From the IMG/VR virus record IMGVR_UViG_3300041586_000098, positions 1-64,000 of that record: a stretch of DNA of 64,000 nt; one strand, given 5' to 3'. The DNA is from a virus. Below are positions 7,755 to 15,480 of the stretch, piece after piece; the stretch's first letter is position 1; the number at the start of each line of letters is the position of its first letter. The position numbers were made by a program, and so were the translations under genes. The notes below the pieces were generated by a model. The model saw only the letters and a list, made by a program, of their open reading frames with translations, searched no databases and was not told the origin of the DNA.

Positions 7755-8605
7755 ATTGGAAAGTCATTTATAAGAACTTAATAGATAAAGCAATACTAGA
7801 AAATAGAATTAGAAGTACTGAAATATACTATGAAAATCATCATATTATTCCAAAACACATGGGTGGTGATAATTTAGAAGATAATTTAGTACTTTTAACC
7901 TTCAGGGAACACATACTCGCCCATTATTTATTATGGAGAATTTACGGATGTGAAGGAGATAAATTAATGTATTCTCTTAGAAATCTTCAAACAGAAGAAG
8001 CCCAAAGACTAAGAGTTAAATTAGCAGTCGAGGCTAACCGAAACGGTGGTAAAGGATTTAGACTATGGGACGGTGATAAAAATCCAATGAAAAACCCCGA
8101 GAAAGTTAAACAAATGATTAAAACAAAAAAGGAAAAATACAATGGCCATGTAATTTCTGATGCAGCAATGGAAAAATGGAAAAATGGAGTTACTAATCAT
8201 CTACGGGAAATGGCAAAAGATCCAGGAATCCAAGCAAAACGTTCTAAAACTATAAAGGAAATTAATGCAACATTAACTCATGTTGAATTCGCGTTAAAAT
8301 ATAATAATGCAGGAGAGAACAATGGGAATTATGGATGGATTAAAGGATTTTATGAAGTAATTAGTCCAGATGGAAATATTACAAAATATGAAAGTCAAGA
8401 GTCTATTATAGAGGAGTTAAATATATCTCAATCGTTTTTAGTTAGAAATAGAAATAAAGAAGTATGTTACACAAAACCAAAAAAAAATGCAGGTAAATGG
8501 AATGGTTGGACATTTAATTATTTTAAATTACCATGTCCAACTACTGGTAAAATACAAAAAGAACACAAATCACATAAAATTCTAGAAAAAAACAAAACAA
8601 CATGA
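7751..8605 (+). CDS. Free-standing HNH homing endonuclease
   Basis: A 284-residue protein. The N terminus has YYENHHIIPKHMGGDNLEDN followed by LLTFREHILAHYLLW, the typical HNH nuclease core with paired His and the later H-x3-H. The C-terminal part (SPDGNITKYESQESIIEEL) looks like a NUMOD-type helix-turn-helix DNA-binding module. It is inserted between nrdB and nrdA and overlaps the nrdA start by four bases (ATGA). It is presumably a selfish element cutting nrd genes of related phages. Confidence 0.85.
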   Translation: MNWKVIYKNLIDKAILENRIRSTEIYYENHHIIPKHMGGDNLEDNLVLLTFREHILAHYLLWRIYGCEGDKLMYSLRNLQTEEAQRLRVKLAVEANRNGGKGFRLWDGDKNPMKNPEKVKQMIKTKKEKYNGHVISDAAMEKWKNGVTNHLREMAKDPGIQAKRSKTIKEINATLTHVEFALKYNNAGENNGNYGWIKGFYEVISPDGNITKYESQESIIEELNISQSFLVRNRNKEVCYTKPKKNAGKWNGWTFNYFKLPCPTTGKIQKEHKSHKILEKNKTT

Positions 8606-9666
8606 ATTACGAGAAAAATTACTGGCTTAATAATGACAGTAGAACATTCCTCTCTCGCGGCTATATTAAGGAAACACCTGAGCAACGAATTAAGGATATA
8701 TCTAACAATGCAGAAAAGATACTAAAAATTGATGGATTTGCAAAGAAGTTTGAGGAGTATATGAACTTAGGTTTTTATAGTTTATCAACACCTGTTTGGA
8801 TTAATTTCGGAAAAGACAAAGGTCTTCCTGTTAGCTGCTATGGAAGTAATGTAGATGATAACTTAGATAGTATATTAAATGCAAGTAGAGAAATAGGAAT
8901 GATGTCAAAATACGGAGGAGGAACTTCAGCTTTTTTAGGAAACATCAGAGAAAGAGGAGCTACTATTTCCACAGGAGGAACAGCAGACGGACCTGTTCAT
9001 TATGCCAGAATGTATGATACAACTGTTGATGTATGTAAACAATCAGAGGCAAGAAGAGGTGCGTGTGCAGTATGGTTGCCAGTAGAACATAAAGATATCT
9101 TAGAATTTTTAGACATTGGAACTGATGGAAATCCTATTCAAAATTTACAATACGGAGTCACTGTAACTGATAATTGGATATCAGAAATGAAAGAAGGAGA
9201 TACTCAAAAACGTAAAATATGGGCAAAGATTATTCAACGACGTAATGAGTTTGGTTTTCCTTACATTATGTTTAAGGATAATAGTAATAACAATTCCCCT
9301 TATAAGGAATTAGGCCTTGACATTACTGCCTCAAACTTATGCGTAGCACCTTGGACTGAAGTTAGTGTAAAAGTAAATGGCGTTGAAAAAACGATGCCAA
9401 TTATAATGTTAGATTGTTTATTTCAATATAATCTATATACAACACTAGAAGTTAAATCATTTAACATAGAAACTTCTGAGATTGAATATAAAAAAGTGAT
9501 AGATAGTGCAATGACTTCTAAAAAAGCAAAAGTTATGAAAATAACAGATGAAGCTACTGGAAAATCAATAACATGTACACTGGATCATAAAGTATATACT
9601 TCGAATAGAGGATATATTATGGCAAAAAATCTAAGAGAAGATGACGTATTAGTTATTAATTCTTAA
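8602..9666 (+). CDS. nrdA: Ribonucleotide reductase large subunit, N-extein plus split N-intein
   Basis: Residues 1-246 are the N-terminal part of class I NrdA, without an ATP-cone. LPVSCYGSNVDDN holds the first redox cysteine, and MSKYGGGTSAFLGNIRERG is the conserved substrate-site region. At residue 247 the catalytic segment ASNLC turns into an intein (CVAPWTEV...). It ends at residue 354 after a block-B-like TCTLDHKVY. The rest of NrdA is in the ORF at 10674-11660. Protein trans-splicing would rebuild ASNL-CSEI, about 541 residues. Confidence 0.9.
   Translation: MNYEKNYWLNNDSRTFLSRGYIKETPEQRIKDISNNAEKILKIDGFAKKFEEYMNLGFYSLSTPVWINFGKDKGLPVSCYGSNVDDNLDSILNASREIGMMSKYGGGTSAFLGNIRERGATISTGGTADGPVHYARMYDTTVDVCKQSEARRGACAVWLPVEHKDILEFLDIGTDGNPIQNLQYGVTVTDNWISEMKEGDTQKRKIWAKIIQRRNEFGFPYIMFKDNSNNNSPYKELGLDITASNLCVAPWTEVSVKVNGVEKTMPIIMLDCLFQYNLYTTLEVKSFNIETSEIEYKKVIDSAMTSKKAKVMKITDEATGKSITCTLDHKVYTSNRGYIMAKNLREDDVLVINS
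9340..9663 (+). other. Split intein N half in NrdA (108 aa)
   Basis: It starts at Cys (9340) after the extein ASNL. Block A is CVAPWTEV and block B contains TCTLDHKVY. It stops soon after NLREDDVLV, the usual place for naturally split inteins. Confidence 0.85.
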
Positions 9667-9680
9667 AGTTTTATGTTCTG

Positions 9681-9734
9681 AGATAAAGTTGCAAAATTAT
9701 TTAAATATATATTAAAATAAAAGTAACTTTATCT
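9681..9734 (+). promoter_or_regulatory. Inverted repeat before the HNH gene
   Basis: AGATAAAGTT (9681-9690) is complementary to AACTTTATCT (9725-9734), one base before the ATG. Flanking GTTC and GAAC extend the stem over the start codon. The AT-rich loop contains AAATATATATTAAAATA, a weak late-promoter-like sequence. It probably limits translation from read-through transcripts. Confidence 0.5.
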
Positions 9735-9735
9735 T

Positions 9736-10680
9736 ATGAACTATGAACGAATATACAATAACTTATGTGAATTATGTAAAACAACTGATGTTAAAGATCG
9801 ATTAAGTAATAGGAATGCCAATGATGAAAGGCTTAGTGCAGACTATATTTATACTGAAAAACATCATATAGTACCTAAGCATATTGGAGGTGATGACTTA
9901 GAATCTAATCTAGTTGTTATGTTACCTGAAGAACACTATATGGCACATTTATTAAGATTTAAAGCTTATAATAATAGAAAAGATTTTCTAGCAATTAGAT
10001 TCATGGTTAACGGATATGTTTATAAGAAAAAAGTATCTAGTGCATTAAGTTCCAAATTAAAGAATAAGTTGGTTGCATCATTCAAACAGAATATATCAAT
10101 GTTTAGAAAGCAAAATACATGGCATAGTATTAAAGGTGTAAACAACATATCAGAAGCAAGAAAGGGTACAATGCCTGTTGTAGATTCTGAAACGCTTAAA
10201 ATGATAGGTTCTGTTGATGTAAATCATCCAAATGTTTTATCTGGAAAATGGAGACACCATTCAACTGGTAAGATATCAGTAATATGTAAAACATCAGGTG
10301 TTAAGAAATACATAACAGTGAATGAATATAGGGATAATTATGACGAATATCATGCAAACATCGGCGACGCTAAAGGTGAAAAGAATTCAAGATTTAGTGG
10401 ATTTACTGACGAAGAGCTTGTTAATATTGTATCTGAATTTTCAGTTGAAATGAACTTAGGATTTTTATTACCATATAGAATGGTGTCGACTTACTATAGA
10501 AAAATTAAAAAGTATGAAAAATTACCAAAATCATTTAGCTCGTTTAGATTTAATGGATTAGGTAGTAAAGAATTACATAGATTAGCATCTGAAAAAACAG
10601 GATTAGTTCTTAATGTATATTACAATAATAGTCCAAAAATAAGAAAAGAAATTAAAAACAAAAATATAACAATATGTTAA
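9736..10680 (+). CDS. HNH homing endonuclease between the NrdA intein halves
   Basis: A 314-residue protein. TEKHHIVPKHIGGDDLESN plus LPEEHYMAHLLRF form the HNH core, clearly related to the endonuclease at 7751 (same MN-x-E/K-x-IY-x-NL opening). The remaining 200 residues are probably DNA-binding. The gene lies exactly between the N- and C-intein coding parts of nrdA, and its stop overlaps the start of the C half. It likely mobilises the intein-containing nrdA segment. Confidence 0.85.
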   Translation: MNYERIYNNLCELCKTTDVKDRLSNRNANDERLSADYIYTEKHHIVPKHIGGDDLESNLVVMLPEEHYMAHLLRFKAYNNRKDFLAIRFMVNGYVYKKKVSSALSSKLKNKLVASFKQNISMFRKQNTWHSIKGVNNISEARKGTMPVVDSETLKMIGSVDVNHPNVLSGKWRHHSTGKISVICKTSGVKKYITVNEYRDNYDEYHANIGDAKGEKNSRFSGFTDEELVNIVSEFSVEMNLGFLLPYRMVSTYYRKIKKYEKLPKSFSSFRFNGLGSKELHRLASEKTGLVLNVYYNNSPKIRKEIKNKNITIC

Positions 10681-10772
10681 AAATACAATATTTAGAAGAA
10701 GAAATACCAGTCTTCGATATTACAGTAGAAGATAACCACAACTTCTACGGGGACGATATATTAGTCCACAAT
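10674..10772 (+). other. Split intein C half in NrdA (33 aa)
   Basis: Blocks F and G are readable as VFDITVEDNHNFY and DDILVHN, followed by Cys+1. Confidence 0.85.
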
Positions 10773-11660
10773 TGCAGTGAAATTCAGCTTCCAACTGATT
10801 CTTTTAATTCGTTTGTATGTTGTTTAGGTTCTATTAATCTTTTACATTGGGATGATATTAAAAAAACAGATGCTATCGAAACATATGTATTGTTCTTAAA
10901 TGCAGTTATGGATGAATTTATTAAGAAGTCATTTAAAATGCCAGGTATGTCAAGGGCACATCGATTTGCCGAACAACATAGAGCATTAGGTCTAGGGGTT
11001 CTTGGCTATCATTCACTATTCCAGTCAAAATTAATAACATTTGACTCTTTACAATCAAAGGCATTAAACCATGATATATTTTCAACTTTAAAGGAAAGAA
11101 GTGATGCGGCATCCCGATGGTTACATGATGAAAAAGGTTATCGATCACTAAGAGATGGATATGCAAATACAACATTAGTTGCGATTGCACCAACAAAGAG
11201 TAGTTCATTTATTTTAGGTCAAGTTTCAATGGGAATAGAACCTATTAAATCTAATTATTTTATTAAAGATTTAGCAAAGTCAAAAACAATATACAAAAAT
11301 CCATTTCTTATTGATGAATTAACTAAGTATAACTTAAATACTCCTGAAGTATGGGAAGGAATTCTCAAAAGAGATGGAAGTGTTCAGCACTTAGATTTTC
11401 CAACAAAAGAAGTTTTTAAATCTTTTGTTGAAATTACACCAAAGGAAATAGTTTTACAAGCAGCTCAGAGACAAAAATTTATAGATCAGTCACAATCATT
11501 AAATTTAATGATTCATCCTAGCGTTCCAGCAAAGGACATTAATAAATTGTATTTATATGCGCATGAAGAGGGAATCAAAACACTTTACTACCAATTTAGT
11601 CAAGGTTCAGCTCAATCATTTGCTAGAGATATTTTAGACTGTGCGAGTTGTGAAGCGTAA
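10674..11660 (+). CDS. nrdA: Ribonucleotide reductase large subunit, split C-intein plus C-extein
   Basis: Residues 1-33 are the C-intein, ending FYGDDILVHN. The extein begins CSEIQLPTDSFN, where the Cys corresponds to the thiyl-radical cysteine (Cys439 of E. coli NrdA). FVCCLGSINLLHW carries the second redox cysteine, and the C terminus ends DCASCEA, the C-x2-C pair that takes electrons from thioredoxin or glutaredoxin. It starts inside the stop of the HNH gene. Without trans-splicing neither half could be active. Confidence 0.9.
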   Translation: MLKIQYLEEEIPVFDITVEDNHNFYGDDILVHNCSEIQLPTDSFNSFVCCLGSINLLHWDDIKKTDAIETYVLFLNAVMDEFIKKSFKMPGMSRAHRFAEQHRALGLGVLGYHSLFQSKLITFDSLQSKALNHDIFSTLKERSDAASRWLHDEKGYRSLRDGYANTTLVAIAPTKSSSFILGQVSMGIEPIKSNYFIKDLAKSKTIYKNPFLIDELTKYNLNTPEVWEGILKRDGSVQHLDFPTKEVFKSFVEITPKEIVLQAAQRQKFIDQSQSLNLMIHPSVPAKDINKLYLYAHEEGIKTLYYQFSQGSAQSFARDILDCASCEA

Positions 11661-11717
11661 AGAAACGGCAGCTTGAAATATAGTTGCATTTTAGGACCGG
11701 GTTAGTTCACGGAAAGT

Positions 11718-11749
11718 AAAGCAGGGAATTCGCTACTCCCTGCTTTTTT
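11718..11749 (+). terminator. Rho-independent terminator after nrdA
   Basis: AAAGCAGGGA and TCCCTGCTTT form a strong hairpin followed by T residues. It closes the nrd unit. Confidence 0.8.
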
Positions 11750-11763
11750 ACATATATACATAT

Positions 11764-11773
11764 GATATATAAA
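11764..11773 (+). promoter_or_regulatory. Late-promoter-like GATATATAAA
   Basis: Lies 18 bases before the start of the KLFEQF-tagged gene at 11791, just after a terminator. This position supports a real transcription start. Confidence 0.5.
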
Positions 11774-11790
11774 GAAAACAGAAAACAATT

Positions 11791-12147
11791 ATGAAATACA
11801 TTAAATTATTTGAACAATTCACATCAACTACTAAAATAAATGAGGCTGGCGATGTTTCTGTGGATAAAATCACTTCACCGGCTGAAAAAAAAGCATTAAA
11901 GTCTGCTTTTGAAGAAGTTGTAACAGGAATCGACAAACTAACATTTAAAAAGAACGGTACAATCGAAGGTCGTCGAGGGTATTTCTATCGACATGGAAGT
12001 TCGCCAGAATCTGTCGCAAAAATATTACAAAGTAGTCTGCGATCTAAAAATATTGAAATTGAAATTGTAAACTCATATGATGATTACAGGTCATGGCCTA
12101 AAGATAGTAATTTTGTAGTAGTATTTAAAATAATTTCAGTATCATAG
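11791..12147 (+). CDS. Tagged hypothetical protein, possible internal head protein
   Basis: A 118-residue protein starting MKYIKLFEQF. Several proteins of this window share this opening; it resembles the capsid-targeting leader MKTYQEFI of T4 internal head proteins. INEAG around residue 18 could be a prohead protease site. The rest is a small alpha/beta protein with no recognised motif. It has its own late-type promoter and a strong terminator, as expected for a late gene placed among replication genes. Function unknown. Confidence 0.6.
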   Translation: MKYIKLFEQFTSTTKINEAGDVSVDKITSPAEKKALKSAFEEVVTGIDKLTFKKNGTIEGRRGYFYRHGSSPESVAKILQSSLRSKNIEIEIVNSYDDYRSWPKDSNFVVVFKIISVS

Positions 12148-12187
12148 TGAAACTAATTTAGTTGATAAAGATTTTACTAAAAATAAT

Positions 12188-12259
12188 TCCTTTCCCTGTG
12201 ATAGTATCAAGGGACCGACTCGAAAGAGTTTTAACCTGCTAGAAATAGCAGGTTTTTTT
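12188..12259 (+). terminator. Three consecutive hairpins ending in a terminator
   Basis: TCCCT..GATA.TATC..AGGGA, then ACTC-GAAA-GAGT, then ACCTGCTA-GAAA-TAGCAGGT followed by TTTTTTT. The last is a standard terminator (12234-12258). Two loops are GNRA-type GAAA tetraloops. The compact arrangement could also be a small structured RNA. Confidence 0.65.
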
Positions 12260-12263
12260 ATGT

Positions 12264-12291
12264 GAAACAAAACGCTAATTATGTTTATAAT
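12264..12291 (+). promoter_or_regulatory. Promoter GAAACA-N16-TATAAT
   Basis: GAAACA at 12264-12269 and TATAAT at 12286-12291, 16 bases apart. The same pair with the same spacing occurs at 34222 and 52192, and with TACAAT at 25303. It follows a terminator and precedes the sliding clamp gene by 31 bases. Confidence 0.6.
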
Positions 12292-12322
12292 ACTTAAATA
12301 ATATTATTTATAAATAGACAAC

Positions 12323-13087
12323 ATGAAAATTAGCATTGAAAAAGTAGATCAAAACAATTTTATTGGTTTTGTTAATAGGTTAAAGGTTATTGATACCTTT
12401 ATTTATTTTAAAATTAAAGACGGAGTAATTCAGGCTTCGGCTTATTTACCACAAAGAGATGCGGTAAAGCATCATAGGTTACCTATCGGTCAAGTCTTTC
12501 AATTAGAAGAAGATGCAATTGACAAGGTTAACAATAATAAGGAACTAAAAATTGCATTTTTTGATGCAAATAGATTAACTGATGCATTTAAGCAATTTGA
12601 ATTCGGCAACATACAGGCAGAAATAGAATTTGTTGAAAATGAAGAAGATTTTGTAGCAACTGAATTTCGTATTTTTAATAATGAATTAGAAATAACATTA
12701 TCATGTTCAGAACCATCCCTTGGATATAAAGATCTAACTGATTCACAGATTGCATCAATCTTTAACGTAGATGATGCTAAATATATATTCGACATGGATT
12801 ACACGGCAACATCAAAGGTTCGTTCACTGTTTGGATTAGACAAAGAAGAAACCTTTACAATTACCACAAGTAAGGCAGGTGTTAGAATGAAAGGTAAGAA
12901 TTATAATTATTTAGTAACAGAGGAATTTAAAGGATCTCCACAAAAGGATGTTACCCTATTTAAAAAATATTTAAATCTATTAGATAAAGAAGATTATACT
13001 GCAAATGTATTAGAAAACCGCGTTGTTTTAAGATCAAAGGATTCAGAAACTCTTTTAACAATTGCAACCTGCCAAACAGCTGAATAG
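12323..13087 (+). CDS. 45: Sliding clamp
   Basis: A 254-residue protein (T4 gp45 has 228). The repeated beta-alpha-beta pattern, LTDAFKQFEFG and the DKEETFTITTSKAGVRMKG region fit the phage PCNA-like processivity clamp. It would encircle DNA, tether the split DNA polymerase and, as in T4, help gp55-dependent late transcription. The gene is followed after two bases by the polymerase C half. Identification rests on overall pattern and context more than on short motifs. Confidence 0.75.
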   Translation: MKISIEKVDQNNFIGFVNRLKVIDTFIYFKIKDGVIQASAYLPQRDAVKHHRLPIGQVFQLEEDAIDKVNNNKELKIAFFDANRLTDAFKQFEFGNIQAEIEFVENEEDFVATEFRIFNNELEITLSCSEPSLGYKDLTDSQIASIFNVDDAKYIFDMDYTATSKVRSLFGLDKEETFTITTSKAGVRMKGKNYNYLVTEEFKGSPQKDVTLFKKYLNLLDKEDYTANVLENRVVLRSKDSETLLTIATCQTAE

Positions 13088-13089
13088 AT

Positions 13090-14286
13090 ATGACAATAGA
13101 TGAATTAATACTAAAACCGGAAGAAGATCTGACACAGAGTGAGATCAAAATATTGGTTGAACATTATTCAATGATGTCAGCTAAATATACAGCATACGAA
13201 CAGGCAGTTAAGGTAATGCTTAACTCAATATATGGTGCATTTGGAAATAAATGGTTTCACTTTTTTAACATAGACATTGCTGAATCTATTACACTACAGG
13301 GTCAATCCGCCATTTTATACTCAGAAAAAATTCTTAATAAGTATTTTCATGAATTTTGGCTTAAAGATAAGCAAGTGCATTCTCATTTTAATATTTCTAT
13401 TAAGAATAAACTAGTAAGACCATCTGTTGTTTATATTGACACCGATTCGGCTTATGTTCAATTCGAAGAAATGTATGAATCTATTGAGTGGAATGATGAT
13501 TATATGTCAATAGATAAGTTTATTATGGAATTATATAACTTTAGACTTAAGGATTACATTTTTAAGTGTATGGAAAAGTATTCAGAAGCAACAAATACCG
13601 AAAATTTTCTTGTATTTGAATTAGAAACAATAGCATATTCAGGAATATGGTTAGCTAAGAAAAAATATCTTCAAAATATAGCATGGGAAGACAGGCTTGA
13701 CATTAATGATAGATATCCTTCACTTAAAAAAATAAAAACAATAGGATTCGATACTATTCAAAGTTCAACACCTGCAATTGCAAGGAAGCATTTAACTGAA
13801 GCTCTTAAATTGATTCTTTCAGAAAAGCCAACTGCATCTTTACTAAAAAGATTAGTAGATTATTTAAAACAATGTAAAAAAGAATTTCAGCTTGCAGATA
13901 TAGATGAAATTTGCTTCAACAAAAGAACAAATAACATCGATAAGTATATTCTAGATGATACGACTGAATTCCAGTATGGCTTAAAATGCCCATCTAATGT
14001 CAAGGCGGCAGGTTTTTATAATTTTCTAATGAATAACAATCCAAAATATAAAAATAAATATAAGATGATTGGCAATGGAGAAAAGCTTAGACTATACCAT
14101 TGTAAACACTCTATTTGTGAAATATTTGCATATCAACCAAGTGCACATCCGTATGAAATTGCACCACCAGTGGATTATGAACTACAGTTTGAAAAAAGTG
14201 TAATTGATCCATTAAACAGAGTTCTTTCAGCGGTAGGATTACATACACTAAACAGAAATTTAATTTATTCAACATCATTATTTTAA
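13090..14286 (+). CDS. 43B: Family B DNA polymerase, C-terminal half (motifs B and C, thumb)
   Basis: A 398-residue piece. KVMLNSIYGAFGN (K41, Y48, G49) is motif B of the fingers, and VVYIDTDSAYV (D117, D119) is motif C with the catalytic aspartates. GIWLAKKKYLQN and the QSSTPAIARKHL segment follow as in T4 gp43. The C terminus ends STSLF, like the clamp-binding tail of T4 gp43. Together with 5225-6622 it makes a complete polymerase of about 863 residues. The halves are separated by nrdB, nrdA, endonucleases and the clamp gene. Confidence 0.9.
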   Translation: MTIDELILKPEEDLTQSEIKILVEHYSMMSAKYTAYEQAVKVMLNSIYGAFGNKWFHFFNIDIAESITLQGQSAILYSEKILNKYFHEFWLKDKQVHSHFNISIKNKLVRPSVVYIDTDSAYVQFEEMYESIEWNDDYMSIDKFIMELYNFRLKDYIFKCMEKYSEATNTENFLVFELETIAYSGIWLAKKKYLQNIAWEDRLDINDRYPSLKKIKTIGFDTIQSSTPAIARKHLTEALKLILSEKPTASLLKRLVDYLKQCKKEFQLADIDEICFNKRTNNIDKYILDDTTEFQYGLKCPSNVKAAGFYNFLMNNNPKYKNKYKMIGNGEKLRLYHCKHSICEIFAYQPSAHPYEIAPPVDYELQFEKSVIDPLNRVLSAVGLHTLNRNLIYSTSLF

Positions 14287-14288
14287 AC

Positions 14289-14453
14289 ATGGAAATAGAC
14301 AGCAAAAATTTAACAGAAGAACAATACGAGATAGTAAAAAAATATCAAAGTATTACTAAAAAACTTGAAAGTCTTCAAACTAAAATGCAGGCGATACAAG
14401 ATGAGGCACAATCACTCATGACAGAGCTTGAAGAATTAAGAATAAAATATTAG
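14289..14453 (+). CDS. Small coiled-coil protein (54 aa)
   Basis: ATG at 14289, two bases after the polymerase stop, opens a 54-residue frame ending TAG. It is almost entirely helical with a heptad pattern (KKLESLQTKMQAIQDEAQSL). Between polymerase and uvsX it may be a small accessory factor. Function unknown. Confidence 0.55.
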   Translation: MEIDSKNLTEEQYEIVKKYQSITKKLESLQTKMQAIQDEAQSLMTELEELRIKY

Positions 14454-14469
14454 AAAATAAAGAAAATAT

Positions 14470-15426
14470 ATGGCAAAAAATAAATTTACATTCGATGACT
14501 TAAACGCAGAATTAGCAGGATTAAACCCCTTAGGTTCTGTTATGGACCAATCAAATTTTTCTGAAGTAACAGAATGGATTCACACTGGAAATTATCATTT
14601 AAACGCATGTCTTTCTGGTTCGGTATGGGGAGGATGGCCTAATAACCGTTCTTGTTCAATAGCAGGACCATCTGGTACTGGAAAAACCTTTCTTACATTA
14701 AATTCAGTTCGAGAAGCAATTAACATGGGATATTATGTTATTTATTATGATTCAGAAGCTGCAGTAGATAAAGACCAAATGAAAAAGTTTGGTATTGATA
14801 TTAGTAAAGTAAATTATCAGCCTGTAAATACTGTACAGGCGTTTAGGACTTCAATCACTACTATTACTCAAAAAATGCAAGAGGTAAAAAGAAAAGGTGG
14901 AGAAGTACAAAAAATCATGATTATTCTTGATTCAGCAGGTAACCTTGCGACTGCAAAGGAAATTGATGATGCAACTAGTGGAAGTGAAAAGGCAGATATG
15001 ACTAGATCTAAGATTTTAAAATCTATTTTTAGAATCATAATGACTCCGCTTGCTGATTTAAAAATTCCATTTTTGTTTACTAATCATACTTATCAAACAC
15101 AAGACTTTATTTCAAGACAAGTTGCAGGTGGAGGTTGTTTAGTTCCAGGATCTAAAGTGAGAATGTTCGATAACACGCTAAAGAACATAGAAGATATAGT
15201 AGAAGGTGATTCAGTTCTTACATTAAATGGAGGTATGGAAATAGAAAACACATGGACGTTTGAAAAGAAAACATACCGAATAGAATTTGAAGATAATACG
15301 ATCATAGAATGTTCTGAAGATCATAGATTTTTTACAGGTAATGTTGAAGACGATCCATTAGATGACAATAATTGGATATTAGCAAGAGATTTAGTAAAAA
15401 ACAATGAAGTGTCTAGATATATATAA
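14470..15426 (+). CDS. uvsX: RecA/UvsX recombinase, N-extein plus split N-intein
   Basis: Residues 1-222 are the RecA-fold core: Walker A GPSGTGKT (66-73), MIILDSAGNL as Walker B, and FLFTNHTYQT. After VAGGG the sequence switches at residue 223 to an intein (CLVPGSKVRMFDN, then IIECSEDHRFF as block B), ending at residue 318. In T4 UvsX the corresponding position lies in the loop before TGPxYSA. The remaining 150 residues are at 16421-16993. UvsX drives strand exchange and recombination-dependent replication. Confidence 0.9.
   Translation: MAKNKFTFDDLNAELAGLNPLGSVMDQSNFSEVTEWIHTGNYHLNACLSGSVWGGWPNNRSCSIAGPSGTGKTFLTLNSVREAINMGYYVIYYDSEAAVDKDQMKKFGIDISKVNYQPVNTVQAFRTSITTITQKMQEVKRKGGEVQKIMIILDSAGNLATAKEIDDATSGSEKADMTRSKILKSIFRIIMTPLADLKIPFLFTNHTYQTQDFISRQVAGGGCLVPGSKVRMFDNTLKNIEDIVEGDSVLTLNGGMEIENTWTFEKKTYRIEFEDNTIIECSEDHRFFTGNVEDDPLDDNNWILARDLVKNNEVSRYI
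15136..15423 (+). other. Split intein N half in UvsX (96 aa)
   Basis: Begins with Cys (15136) after GGG. Block A is CLVPGSKV; block B has the conserved His in SEDHRFF. It ends after LARDLVKNNEV. Confidence 0.85.
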
Positions 15427-15450
15427 CAGGCGGTGGTTAACAGCCACCTA
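15416..15450 (+). promoter_or_regulatory. Late-promoter-like motif plus small hairpin
   Basis: GATATATATAACA (15416-15428) overlaps the end of uvsX-N. It is followed by GGTGG-TTAACAG-CCACC. TTTAGTA (15390-15396) and TACTAAA (15473-15479) could pair around it just before the endonuclease ATG, but this is only 7 bp. Confidence 0.35.
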
Positions 15451-15480
15451 TTATCTAACAAAAAATTGAAACTACTAAAA

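Noticed and set aside
13090-13230. Possible C-intein at the start of the polymerase C half
   Set aside because: The first 40 residues show no HN ending or intein blocks F/G and run smoothly into motif B; the N half also lacks an N-intein. The split is therefore intein-free.
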